From: Nectonema munidae | Taxonomy: Eukaryota > Nematomorpha > Nectonematoida > Nectonematidae | Assembly (NCBI GenBank): GCA_030549495.1 | Contig: JAUIRK010000945.1 | Coordinates: 1,819,501 to 1,883,500 of the forward strand | Reading direction: 5' to 3' | Length of the DNA: 64,000 bases | Part shown: positions 52,600 through 63,296 of the stretch, in pieces | Layout of the letters: each line of letters opens with the position of its first letter | Position numbering within the stretch: position 1 is the stretch's first letter | Translations under genes and position numbers: made by a program | Notes under the pieces: generated by a model | The model's database searches: none | What the model was told of the DNA's origin: nothing | What the model saw: the letters and a program-made list of their open reading frames with translations, nothing else

Positions 52600-53143
52600 A
52601 CAAATAGATCGTAATAAAGGCATTAATTATACTGTTGATCACGGAACCTTGTAATTTGAGTGTGACTTTTTACAGAAAAAAAAACATAAATATCAATTTT
52701 TTGAACAATTTAAAAATAATGATTTTTTTCTGTTCTTTTTTATTAATTTTTATAAGTTTGAAAATAAAAATAAAAATCTGCTAAAATTAATTATACCCAT
52801 TTTTTATAAGCAACCAAATTGATATGGGTTAAAGCCTGAAATCAGGTAGACGATTGGCTTAGCCATCCTCAGGTCTCATAAGTATCTCATGCTATATTTT
52901 TGGAATTGTAATGAACACCGCCTTCATTTTTCCCTTTCCGAAGGAAAAAGAAGACTCATCTTGAGTTAATTAAATCATTTTTTGTACACGTTAATAAAAA
53001 TAAAGAATCATTAAATAACCTAAGCAATTTAAAGTCGGAAAGCGCTCTTCACTCTTAACGAAGTGAGACCTGATCCAGAAAATGAAGTTGCTCATAAAAA
53101 AAAAGTGTACTACACAATCAACAAAAAAATGGAAAAGTAAAAT

Positions 53144-53278
53144 TCATATGGCAAAAGTTATACAGGAATCGTAGAGTGTTGAACTGTTGCTAAAGTTTGA
53201 ATTATTTTCGTGATTGAAGGTATCAAGTTTGATATTGTTGAAGACTTCTCGATTGTACGATTCTTCAAGGTTTACTTC
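53144..53278 (-). CDS. Last exon of an unrecognised gene
   Basis: The acceptor is AATCTATTTATTCTAG (AG at 53280-53279); 44 codons run to TGA at 53146-53144. It encodes EVNLEESYNREVFNNIKLDT, FNHENNSNFSNSSTL and YDSCITFAI, an Asn/Ser-rich tail. The exon joins in phase 0 to the donor at 53874, so the two form the C-terminus of one protein. I do not recognise the family. The frame is too short for a length-based scan and rests on splice sites and phase. Confidence 0.4.
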   Translation of the reverse strand, partial: EVNLEESYNREVFNNIKLDTFNHENNSNFSNSSTLYDSCITFAI

Positions 53279-53873
53279 CTAGAATAAATAGATTTATAAA
53301 TGACAATTACTGAAAACTTGCCAAATGTTAAAGAAAACCAAATAACAACAGAATAAAATGAATTTCATTTTTAAAAGTGATGTTTTCAATTTAAAAATTA
53401 TTGGTTTGTTAGAGGAATGAGTAAAAAAAAACCTTTTATATACAGTGGGTGTTTCACGTTTGTGTCAAATATTCCTTTTTTGGTAATTTAAGAATGATTG
53501 TTTTTGAATGCTAATGAGTATTGTAAAAAATGAATGTTAAAACTATAAAAATTATTGGAAACTTTGGATTGGTTAAAAAAATACTTAGCCAATCTATCAA
53601 TCTAGATCTATCAATGGTCTCCCCATTTTAACTTTACCATTACTTTTAGACTCCATCAGAAAATGAGACCAAATTCTTATTCTTATCATTTGATGATAGA
53701 GAAATTAATAATCTACAGTAAATTTCGTTTCTTTTTTTTGCACATATGTCTTGTTCGGTTTAAATAGTGCCTTTAATCGTTTATTTTGGATCCATTCATA
53801 GGTAGATATTCTCCTACTTAGTTCAGAACATTTTTTGGCTTTTTAGATTTTAGCAATTAAATAATCTTATTAC

Positions 53874-54012
53874 CTTTGTCTTCGTGACCCCGAGAACACG
53901 CTCTCCGAACACATTTTTGGTCCAAACCTCGAGGTTGACAACCTCGCTCATAACCAGACTTTCAGAGCTGGAACCGGGGAAGCCAGAGGATTTGTCTACA
54001 TGGAGCCGGAAC
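53874..54012 (-). CDS. Penultimate exon of an unrecognised gene
   Basis: It is bounded by an acceptor (AATCTTTCAG, AG at 54014-54013) and a strong donor (ACAAAG then GTAATA, GT at 53873-53872), entering in phase 2 and leaving in phase 0. The 46 codons read FRLHVDKSSGFPGSSSESLV, MSEVVNLEVWTKNVFGERVL and GVTKTK. It is strikingly richer in G+C than its flanks, like the arfaptin exons. The pattern LEVWTKN-x-FGERVLG faintly recalls the middle strands of a C2 domain (L.VEVW......D..LG); this is a guess. The gene lies on the same strand as arfaptin and upstream of it; exons above 54012 were not found. Confidence 0.45.
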
Positions 54013-54690
54013 CTGAAAGATTAAAAATATGGCTCCTATGCCTGGCTCCAGGCAACTTAAATACAAAGTTGTTTCGGAAGGATACATAGCAAAAACCTGA
54101 ACTATTTTTATTTTTCCTATAATTTATTCAAATTTTCACCTCTTAAAGCTTCGAAATGAAATTAGATGAGAATATAAATATTGTAAAAATAAAACTTTTA
54201 TCGGCACAATTCATTATTGTTGCATTAAAAAATCTTATCCAGGTTTTTAATTTTTTTTTGGAATATTTTATCCGTCAATTTATTATAAATAATAACATAT
54301 TTAGTGACGAGTGTAAGGGTAAGTTCGTAGGGTATCCTATGTGTCTTTTCATTGATGAAACACTAATACACTCCAATGCATAGGTATAAACAAACTGCGA
54401 TCGATTAAAAAAACCAAACGAAAGATTTCTAGTTTCAGATCCAACTCTTCAATCAACTACTCCAAATCAGTCTACTTATTGAAAAGTGTAAGATTATTTT
54501 ATTAGATGTATTCAATATACTTAATACAATTTTTAAAATATTTTTTATATTTATTATTCTTTATTTTTTAAGCTTAATCCTCAATACAAAACCTTCAAGT
54601 TAACGTTTTTAATGACGATTTTTGATTTCAAGTATATAATCTAGGATATCCTCAAATCGGTAATTTCAACTGTATTTGTGCTTTATACAA
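54013..54690. other. Non-coding DNA
   Basis: Probably intron of the unrecognised gene. No further exon is convincing; the open frame at 54156-54383 (+) has the composition of its flanks. Confidence 0.35.
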
Positions 54691-54699
54691 ATTCATTTT

Positions 54700-55260
54700 T
54701 ATGAATAAAGTCATTGAGCCTGTTATTGAAACAGCTAAACGTGGCGGATTGAAATCCCTTCCTTTCCGAGACGTATCTAAAGAGAAGGTATGTAGAGCCG
54801 TGATCTCCCTGTTAGAGAATAATAGAGAGAAAGGTAATTTCAAAATGATAAATTCCAAATTAAATGCAATTGAAGAAGAGATTGTTAAATTCCGTAAAAA
54901 AGACTTCCCATCTTATGAAAATTCAACAAGTTTCAAGGTGGTCAAGGAAAAACCCGGAATCGATTGAAATAGGTATTAAATTAAAGCTATGAGAAATCAA
55001 GACCCTCCTACCAAATCCAAAATCTCTTCATCTTATGCCGATGTTGTCAAAAAGAAAGTGAAGTGTGATAGTATATTTAACACATGTATGTTTCTTTGCG
55101 TATACCAGATTTTTTCAAAAAACAAAAAAGTAGCGATGACATGAATTACATTGGAAAAGTTTTAGAGCCGGAATCTAAACAACCTTCGCTTTGATAAAAT
55201 GAAGTCTACGATAAAAAATCTCCCCTCATTGTGGAGTATTTTTACAAAGTAAATACAAAA
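54700..55260 (+). mobile_element. Decayed LINE ORF1-like segment
   Basis: The open stretch 54701-54967 encodes IEPVIETAKRGGLKSLPFRD, a polar helix-rich segment, and the next frame has SKISSSYADVVKKKVKCDS; SYADVVKK-type motifs are common in LINE ORF1 proteins. Stops follow. Assignment is tentative; it could be another transposon protein. Confidence 0.35.
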
Positions 55261-55456
55261 ATTTTCTGCCATTGCAGCCAAGATCTCCTTATTTCTGCTT
55301 GAAAGGTCTTGATGCTAGGCTGGAAGTGGAAGAAGATCTCAAAGACATGATATGTAAGCAGAATTCAAACATGATGTAGTTAAACACATCAGAGGTCTGA
55401 CAAGACCTCCGGGGAGACAACTTGCCAAACTTGTCAGCCTTATTATATATTTAAAT

Positions 55457-55540
55457 CAGGGGCGCACATCCTCAAAATTATTGGGGGGGGAGGGGGCGAA
55501 ATTTTTTGTTGCAATTTTCAAAATTAGTGGTCTGGAAATA
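55457..55540 (+). repeat. hAT-like terminus with G-run
   Basis: CAGGGGCGCACATCCTCAAA is followed by ATTATT, G8-A-G5 and CGAAATTTTTTG. The same head occurs at 51811 and, inverted, at 47614. Confidence 0.45.
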
Positions 55541-55576
55541 CTACGGGAGATCAAATATTCAAGCAATCCTTTAAAA

Positions 55577-56572
55577 GGTCCTCAGACATTTCGCCCTATT
55601 CTTTTTATAAGACAATTCGCCCCATTATTTTCATAAGACAGTTCGTCCCATGGACAATTCGCCCCATTATTTTCATAAGACCGTTCGTTTCATGGACAAT
55701 TCGCCCCATTATTTTCATAAGACATTTTGTCTCATGGACAATTCGCCCCATTATTTTCATAAGACATTTTGTCTCATGGACAATTAGCCCCATTATTTTC
55801 ATAAGACATTTTGTCTCATGGACAATTCGCCTAACTATTTTCATAAAACATTTTCCCCATTATTTTCATAAAATAATTCGCCTCATAATTTTCATAAGAC
55901 ATTTTGCCTCATGCTCAATTTGCCCCATTACTTTTATAAGAGAATGCGCTCTATTATTTTTATAAAACTTCCAGTCCTATTTTTATAAGACAATTCTTTC
56001 CATTAAAAATTTGCTCTATTTTTATAATACAATTCTTGCCATAGACCATTTACTCTATTTATGCAGATCAATTAGCACTATTGTTTTATAAAACCGTTTT
56101 TTCAATTTTTTTAGACTCTTTTACGCTTTTTTCATAAGACTATTTTTCGTAAAACGGTTTGGCATATAAACGTTTTGCCTAATATCACAACTCATCTCAA
56201 TAAAAATAGCTATATTTTAATTTTATTTAGTTTTTTGAAAGGCAGTTATTTTATAAATGAAACAAATATTTAAAAATTTTAAACAAAATAAAAATTAATA
56301 TCTTGTAATTGTAATATCATTGTAATTATCTTTTTCTTCAATTTCATCATCAATAATTTAAAATTATTTAAAAGTGATAAAAAATTAACAGATAAAATAA
56401 TTAATTTGAAATAATTTAATAGAGATAAAATAAACAAGAATATAAATTTTTTTAATAATTTTACACATATAATAAACAAAGATGGATAAAACAAATAGCC
56501 TATGAGACAATTTGTCAACGGGGTGAATTGTCCATGGGGCGAATTGTCTATGGGGCAAAATGTCTGTCGACC
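55577..56572. mobile_element. GGTC-ended DNA transposon with internal 42-bp minisatellite
   Basis: The ends are GGTCCTCAGACATTTCGCCC and GGGGCAAAATGTCTGTCGACC (complement GGTCGACAGACATTTTGCCC). A perfect 8-bp duplication CTTTAAAA lies at 55569-55576 and 56573-56580. The left half is a tandem array of about 42 bp units (ATTATTTTCATAAGACA, TTTTGTCTCATGGACAATTC) decaying inward; the right half is AT-rich. It is 996 bp and encodes no transposase. The superfamily is unclear: an 8-bp duplication would allow hAT- or P-like, but the ends are not typical of either. Confidence 0.75.
55620..55960 (+). repeat. 42-bp minisatellite inside the GGTC element
   Basis: The block ATTTTCATAAGACA recurs at a spacing of 42-43 bp (about 55627, 55669, 55711, 55754, 55796) with growing divergence to the right. 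On the minus strand it gives a repetitive open frame (HETKCLMKIMGRIV units), which is an artefact. Confidence 0.85.
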
Positions 56573-56939
56573 CTTTAAAATAAAGTGTATTCAGCGCATA
56601 CCTAAAGTCCTAAATTTATAAGACTACTTTATATTTTTTTACAAAATTTGTGAATTTAAATACTATACTTCCAGCGAAAATATTTTAATTAAGTTTGCAG
56701 AATATACACAAGCTTAAAAAAATCCAAAATTGTTAGAGGGTGGAATAGGCCTTTCATTTGAAAAATGAAGTAGTCTACCAGGCACATTACAGGAATTGAT
56801 GAAAGGATATTTGATTCATAGAGAAAACAAATAACTGAAGGTTGGATAGTTTTATATGAGTGGATGTAGTCTAAAGGCAAAGAGTCTACTAGACACCCTG
56901 CGATGTTTATATGAAAAAATGTGATTGATTCAGGGGCAA
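56573..56939. other. Non-coding DNA between element and arm
   Basis: I see nothing beyond AT-rich DNA. Confidence 0.4.
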
Positions 56940-57190
56940 GGGTATAAAATGAAGTTATAATTGTGCAAACAAAAAATTAAGATCGTATTATTTCATTTTA
57001 CTCAGCATCATTCAAAAATAGTTTAAAAGCTAAATTGATACAAGCCACAAAAAGTAAAATAACAACATTTTGCAATGATTTGCCTTTTATAATAACTTTT
57101 AAGGAAAAAAAGTTTATCAGAAAAAGTTATAGAGCTTCAACAAAAACTAAAAAATTTTAGGGTAGTTTTTGGAAACTAATTTATACTCTA

Positions 57191-57351
57191 TGGGTGGCAT
57201 TGCAGGTTGGTTGAGATGATGGACATAGCACGGAAGCCTCTGGATTCGATTCCTCATCGATACAAATTTGTTCATAGTTTGACATAAGCGGTACATCAGT
57301 GCCTGGTCAATGAAAATACATCCACTGCACCTTACCTTTTACTCAAAATTA
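57191..57351 (+). mobile_element. SINE, second subfamily (partner of 45412)
   Basis: GGGTGGCATTGCAGGTTGGT, TGAGATGATGGACATAGCAC, GGATTCGATTCCTCATCGAT (B box), TTCATAGTTTGACATAAGCG, GCCTGGTCAATGAAAATACA. The B box is better kept than in the copy at 45412. Confidence 0.7.
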
Positions 57352-57572
57352 AAAAATTTGCTACATAATTAACATAAGAGAGAAAGGAAACAAAATAAAC
57401 TAATAAAGCAATTTTCACTATTTTAAAATGGAACCGTCTGTTCTCAGAATAATTTCAAAATAATAGGAGGCATAAAGAATGAGAGTTTATTTGATATTTT
57501 CAAGTTTTTATAAGCAGCAAAAGCCAACGTTTAAGTAGCTAGCCCTTATAATTAAAAAATTATTTAAATAAC

Positions 57573-57918
57573 GGTCGACAGACATTTCGCCCCCTGACAA
57601 ATTGTCTCATAGGCTATTTGTTTCATCCATCTTTGCTTATTAAATGTGTAAAATTATTAAAAAATTTTATATTCTTGTTTATTTTATCTCTATTAAATTA
57701 TTTCAAATTAATCATTTTATCTCTTAATTTTTTAGAATTGTCCATGAGACAAAATATCTTATGAAAATAACGGGGCGAATTGTCCATGAAACAAAATGTC
57801 TTATGAAAATAATGGAGCGAATTGTCCATGGGACGAACTGTCTTATGAAAAAAAGGGAGCGAATTGTCCATGGGACGAACTGTCTTATGAAAATAATGGG
57901 GTGAAATGTCCGAGGACC
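57573..57918. mobile_element. GGTC-ended transposon, short inverted copy
   Basis: The ends are GGTCGACAGACATTTCGCCC and GGGGTGAAATGTCCGAGGACC, the same two termini as at 55577-56572 but in opposite orientation. It carries three to four minisatellite units instead of about eight and lacks the AT-rich middle. The flanks TAAATAAC and AAACTAAC look like a decayed 8-bp duplication. The matching place in the arm at 45.0-45.2 kb is empty. Confidence 0.75.
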
Positions 57919-58380
57919 AAACTAACATAAATCAAAGTATTCGAGAAAAGAAAACAATTGCGTTTTTTTGAATATTTGTCTACAAATAAAATTCTGACAG
58001 CTGTCATAAATAATAGATCAAGTACATTTTTAACAAGTGAAACGTTTTGTTTCGATATTATATTTTTACTATAATAATTAACAAATTTTCTTTAAAAAAG
58101 GTATTGGATTATGTACAATGTTACTTATAAAATTAAACAATCGAACATTATAAAAGATATCTCTGCTCAAATATTAAGAAAATAGAGTATTCTTGCTTTT
58201 AACCCGAATAGCTAGTCAAAATATTCATTCCCAAATAGCTATTAAAAAAATTTCTTGACTCGAAAAAATAAGTTTTCAAATGTAACAAACGTAGTGATAA
58301 AGATTAAATGACATTTGTTGAAAAAAATTCGTAGCGCGAGTCTAACAATATTCATTGATAATGTCATAGTTTTAAATAAA

Positions 58381-59142
58381 ACTGTCGAAAATTAATATAT
58401 ATTTTTTACTTTTTATGGGTCAGTGGTATAGGTCAGTATAATATTTTTCTAATAAATTTTAAATTATTTTTCAAGTGAAAAATGTCGATTAAATGTACGA
58501 GTTTTGTTGGATAATCGTAGTCTACTTTTATTTAGTTTAGTTAGATACAACCTTTCTAATTTTTAACGAAGGGCATTCGTTATATTTATACCGACAGTGT
58601 GCGAATAATAAATCACATTATTGATTGATTTTAGAGCATAACTATGCGAAGAAAGATTAACACATGTTGCATTACGCGTTTGTGAGCGCAGTGAATTCTT
58701 ATCTCGCATACGCTTCACCACATCTTTAGCACGCGTGTGTGGTTTATTTTATCGGGCTAGTGTACGCTTAGTTTATTTGTAGTGTTCCTAGCTTAAATCT
58801 TAGTCAAATATTAAAACGCTTATAACTTTCACATTTCTCAACAAAATGCATCATGCGATATACCAAATTAAAGCATTTTTTATGGGCTTTCAGAATACAT
58901 TACTTATATCATAAGTCCTTAAGAAATACCATTTTACTGTTTATATTTTCCATGGGCTTCATACCATTAATTAGAAGATAAGGGATGCATTTTAAACTAA
59001 AACAGTAATATATTTGAAGAAATATTTTTTTAGTATAAAGAGTTTAGAAAACTCTTCTCTAATATGTAATGATATATTCTCATAACCTGTACGGTTGAAC
59101 GCGGGTAGACAACTTGCGTGTTATCTCCAACCCGTATATTAC
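58381..59142. other. Non-coding DNA
   Basis: A less AT-rich stretch at about 58600-58760 holds no supported frame. Confidence 0.4.
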
Positions 59143-59287
59143 GAGGATTCTTCTCCAATCTGTATTCTACGATGATTCATCTCCAAACTATATACTACAA
59201 TGATTCATCTCCAACCTGTATACTACGATAATTCATCTCTAACCTGTATACTACGATGATTCATCTTCAACCTGTATACTACGATGG
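59143..59287 (+). repeat. 28-bp minisatellite, five units
   Basis: The unit GATGATTCATCTCCAACC then TGTATACTAC recurs at 59143, 59171, 59199, 59227 and 59255 with one to three changes per unit. Confidence 0.88.
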
Positions 59288-60069
59288 TTTCTATTCCATG
59301 TACAAATAACTAGGGAGACAATGTTCAACTTTCTGTTCACATTTTGCTAGATGTAAGATTTGATATACCTCATTCGGGGAGACGATGCTACGTAAGTTAT
59401 TACCTATATACATTATGCCTTATACTACAATGGTTATCTCCACATTATACCAGATCACTCCAACCTATCAGTTCATATTTTCTAGATGTAAGTTTCATAT
59501 ACCTCATTCGGGGGAGGATGTTAGATAAGTTATTAATTTTTCCGCGATATTAAATAATATATTTTATCAAACAATCAAAATAAATTCTGTAATCAAAGAA
59601 TCGAAAAATATTCTTTAAAAAATCAAAAAATATCAAACTTTCTGTTCATATTTTGCTACCTCATACGATGTTACAAAAGTTATTACCTATACTTTGCAAT
59701 TTGCACGATTTTATATATTATATTTGTCGAATAATCAAAGAATCGAAAAATGTTCAAATCAAAAAATATTTATTCTTTTTAAATATATCGTTGGCTCCCC
59801 TTACTTTTAAAATTGAAAGATAAAACTAGTCTTTAATAATTAATTTTTATCAAATTATGCACAAACAAAACTAAAAGTAAGGGGAGCTTTCCTTTCCAAT
59901 ACATGCAAAAATACAAACACCCTTTTTGTTATGTTTGTGACTCTAAGGGCCTGCTCTCGAATCATCATTATAACCCCCATGAGTGCAACTATCTAAAAAC
60001 TCAAACAGACGCGTAACATTATTATTATTATTGGAGAGGCTCTAGTATAGATATTTCCCTACCAATTCA
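59288..60069. other. Non-coding DNA with diverged repeats
   Basis: TTTTGCTAGATGTAAGATTT, ATACCTCATTCGGGG and AAGTTATTACCTATA recur at about 59341, 59470 and 59650, so this is a loosely repeated tract of roughly 130-180 bp periodicity. Confidence 0.4.
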
Positions 60070-61680
60070 TTGTTCAACCAAAATCAAACTCAACTCTTTC
60101 ATTCAGTTTTCTTAAATCAGGTATATGAAAAACTTGATAATAGTATTTCTTTATCAGCTATATTTATTGATTTGTCTAAAGCTTTCGACTCAGTATCTCA
60201 CGAGATTTTAGTTAATAAATTGAAGCTCTACGGTCTCCGTTTAAATGCAATAAAACTTATTGCCTTGCATCTAAGTGATAGACAGCAAACGGTCTGTGTT
60301 AATGGCGAATTTTCCAAATTTAGCTTCTTGTCATTTGGTGTTCCACAAGACTCAATCATTGGACAAAGCAAGAATAAATGCGAGCTGGATGAAGTAGAAA
60401 GAAATGAAACCTGTGCTGTACGATAAAAGAATCCCACTGAAATTAAAGGCAAAAACATATACAACAATCATCAGACCGGTTATGACTTATGGAATACAAT
60501 GTCTAACTTTAAAAAAGAAAGATGAAAGAAAGTTTGCCACAACAGAATTGAATATGTTGACGAAAATACTAGGAATATCCTTGAAAGATCCCATAAAAAA
60601 TGAAGAAGTTAGGAGACGTACCCTAGTAAACTTTATTGTTTTAAGTGTTATAGAAAGAAGGGTGGTATGGCCATGTACTAAGAATGAAAGAAGAGAACAT
60701 CGTTCGAAAAGCTTTTGATGAGACTGTAGTCTGCAAAAGAAAAAAGGGAAGCCTTGCAAGAGATGGAAAGATGGGCTCTTGGAAAAAATACACACTCTCG
60801 GGTTAGAACAAGATGAAGCTGGGGGTAGAGGAAAATGGAGGCTCAAGATCATGGCCACCGATCCCCAACTTGGGGACAAGGTGTAGAAGAAGAAGACTCG
60901 ATCATTGGACCGTTCCCATTCCTCATATACATGAATGATATATGGAATACCGGAATTTTCAGCAATGTGCATCTCTATGCAGATGATATTGCCATATTAA
61001 CACCTCTGAAAAACTCTCAGCTAAGTGAAAATTTTGCACCTTTTTTTGATTGGTTCAACAAAAAATGTTAATTTTTCATCTAGAGTTATTCCTTTTGTTA
61101 GCAGTTCATCAGATGTTTTACGCAACTTAGGTATTGAGTATGTTGATAGTTATCATTTTTTAGGTCTCGCAATTGATGATAAGGTAAGTTCCAAGATGCA
61201 CTCCAAATGTGTTGCATCTAATCTGAATAGAGTTACTGGAAGACTGAAATCTTGTCGTATCTCCCTAGCTCAATAAAGTTAATACTCTACAAAAGTATTT
61301 TTTGACACAGCTTTACTATAGTGTCTTAAACTGGGATTATAATTGTTTGAAAGAGTTTAGAACTGCTGAGAAAAAAGCTCTGTAGATGGTATTTAATAAG
61401 TCTCCCAGGTCACACGCAACAAAATTATTTTCTAATAACAATCTACTCAAGTTTGATGATATATATAAAATTTGCCTCTCACTTTTTATCTACAAGCTTA
61501 AGAATAATTTCCTTCCACATACTTTCTCGAATTGGCTGAACTATAATTATCAAAAGATTTGGTTGTTCCTCCTTATATAAAACGTAAATCGAAAGAGTGC
61601 CTCAAATATCGAGTTTGTAAATACCACAATGAATCTTTGGATAGTGTGATTGACGTTAAATTTTGTTACACTACATTGTG
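60070..61680 (+). mobile_element. Decayed LINE copy interrupted by an RTE insertion
   Basis: The first part (to 60364) reads QLFHSVFLNQVYEKLDNS, AIFIDLSKAFDSVSHEILV and FGVPQDSIIG; the second (from 60911) PFPFLIYMNDI, VHLYADDIAIL, YHFLGLAIDDKV and VFNKSPRSHA. Each aligns in order with the ORF2 at 11871 (QLLHSVFLNDIY, FIDLTRAFDSISH, GVPQGSILG, PLLFLIYINDI, YLYADDISIL, YNFLGILIDRRL, VFNKPYLSHT). It is the same LINE family, older, with stops after the YADD region. The endonuclease part is absent. Confidence 0.85.
60365..60892 (+). mobile_element. 5'-truncated RTE-type LINE inserted in the older LINE
   Basis: The 528-bp insert encodes the C-terminal part of an RTE/BovB-like ORF2: VLYDKRIPLKLKAKTYTTII, RPVMTYGIQCLTLKKKDERK, TELNMLTKILGISLKD, then in other frames a WPPIPNLG/TDPQL-type end. 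It ends in GAAGAAG-like sequence. The flanking 18 bases AAGACTCRATCATTGGAC occur at 60347-60364 and 60893-60910 with one difference, an evident target-site duplication. It interrupts the host LINE just after GVPQDSIIG. Confidence 0.88.
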
Positions 61681-62690
61681 TAACGAAGTGTTTTTGTTCT
61701 CAGCTTGTATTTTTTTGTATTTTAAAGCCTTCAAATGATGCACATGAAAGAGTTTTACAAAATTATATCATTTACTTTTAAGGAATTAGAAGGGGTTGCA
61801 TTGAATGATTAGTAAAGAAATTAGAAGGGGTTGCATAATCTTTGTTATTCTGATATAGTGAAAGAAGGCGACAAAAAATTAGGTGGGGCTACCTCCTGTC
61901 CCTAGTCAATTGAAGTTTTTGATGATCTTAAAAAAGTTATTTCCATATTTAATCAATATTTTGTATGTAAGTTAAAATTATACACTAAAAATTAAATCCA
62001 ATGATTTGAAAGAATAAAGGTTTATCTAAATGTAAAAAACATTACTCTTAACATATTTTCAAACTCGTCATTGTTTGCAAAAACGTTATTTGAACCAATA
62101 ACGTTTTGATTTGATCCAGACATCTTTATTTTTGTTTGAAAATATAAAAAAAAACCTTAAATAAAACTAGAAATATAATTATTTAAATAAAAGCAATTCA
62201 GATAATATTAATAATTAAAGGCCAAATTAACATGCTTCCAAATAAACTATTATCAATATCTACAAACAGATAGCCGCTATTATATATAAGTAAAACCTGT
62301 CAACTAAAACTTTAACTAAAGAAATACTTCTTTTTATTTAAACATTCTTTTTCACTGTATTATGCGACTCTTATCACTGCGACATACAACTGTAAATTTA
62401 CTTTTTGAAAAAAAATTTCCCTTTGAAGAGCGACTTTCTGTTTTAATTTCAAATTTTTACTAGAATGAGTGGCTCTCAAATATTTACTATATTTTTGACG
62501 GTCTGACCTTTTACCCTAACTCCAGTAAATAGATGCGTAGATTACTCAGATTCTTACTAAATAAATTTGAAAAATAAAAATTTTAACCAATTTATGTGTA
62601 TTTTTTTATATTTGTTTTCTACATTTTATAAATTGTCGATTTCTTTTTTTTAAGCTACTTCCCCTCTATTTAGAAAATACGCAAACTAAT
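61681..62690. other. Non-coding DNA
   Basis: GGGGTTGCAT occurs twice (about 61793 and 61827) around AAGAAATTAGAAGG, a small local duplication. No gene is seen. Confidence 0.4.
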
Positions 62691-63170
62691 ACTAATTTCT
62701 ATCCCAAACCGTGATCATAGTCAGATTAATAATTGGAGTCCTACTTCCGTATTACCAACACTAGGTAAAATTATTAAAAAAATTCTAAGAAAACGAATGA
62801 TTCACTACATAGAATACACTCTAGCCAATTTGCATATCTACCCAATAGGGGCACGGAATTGCCTCTGACTCACCTCACCCTCTATCTAGAACAAACACTA
62901 AAAAATCAGCACACCGCGATAACGATCTTCCTAGACATCGAAAACAGTTTCAACTGATGATGGCACCCTGCCATCATCAACACCTTATTGATAACTACCA
63001 TACTTATATTATCAAATTTATTTCCAATTACCTTCAGGATCGTATTCTTGTTCTATTACATAATAAATGCAAATACTTCCAAACATTAACCCTCTCTACT
63101 CCACAATGTGGCTGTCTATTAGGCGTTTTTTTGTTAGTTCTCTTTTTTTTCTAAAGTTTTTCTACTCAAA
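62690..63170 (+). mobile_element. Heavily decayed LINE reverse-transcriptase fragment, other family
   Basis: Pieces NWSPTSVLPTLGKIIKKILR, KRMIHYIEYTLANL, a FLDIENSFN-like block near 62930 and NPLYSTMWLS suggest the fingers-palm region (YRPISLLPTLGKIFEKIL; LDIEKAFD). Stops are frequent. The residues point to a Jockey/I-like LINE different from the one at 11871. Confidence 0.6.
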
Positions 63171-63296
63171 TTTATAATGGCTATAATTTTTCTTTAAATA
63201 TCAAAATTATTGTTTCTAAAGTTCAATACCAACAAGCCTCAATTATCTTCTTACAAATTTTAAAGTAATAAGTTTCTCTTTTACTTTTGAATTTTA

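Larger units (their letters stand above)
56940..58380 (-). repeat. Right arm of the large inverted duplication
   Basis: This is the complement of 44620-45830, including the SINE at 57191. Its extra length is due to the 346-bp GGTC element at 57573-57918. The left limit coincides with CAGGGGCAAGGGTATAAAAT, which looks like a hAT-type end. Confidence 0.85.

Noticed and set aside
55605-55844. Minus-strand repetitive open frame (VHETKCLMKIMGRI units)
   Set aside because: It is the 42-bp minisatellite of the GGTC element, whose unit length happens to keep the frame.
60487-60972. Open frame of 161 codons on the minus strand
   Set aside because: It is antisense to the LINE and RTE reverse-transcriptase fragments and has no motif of its own.
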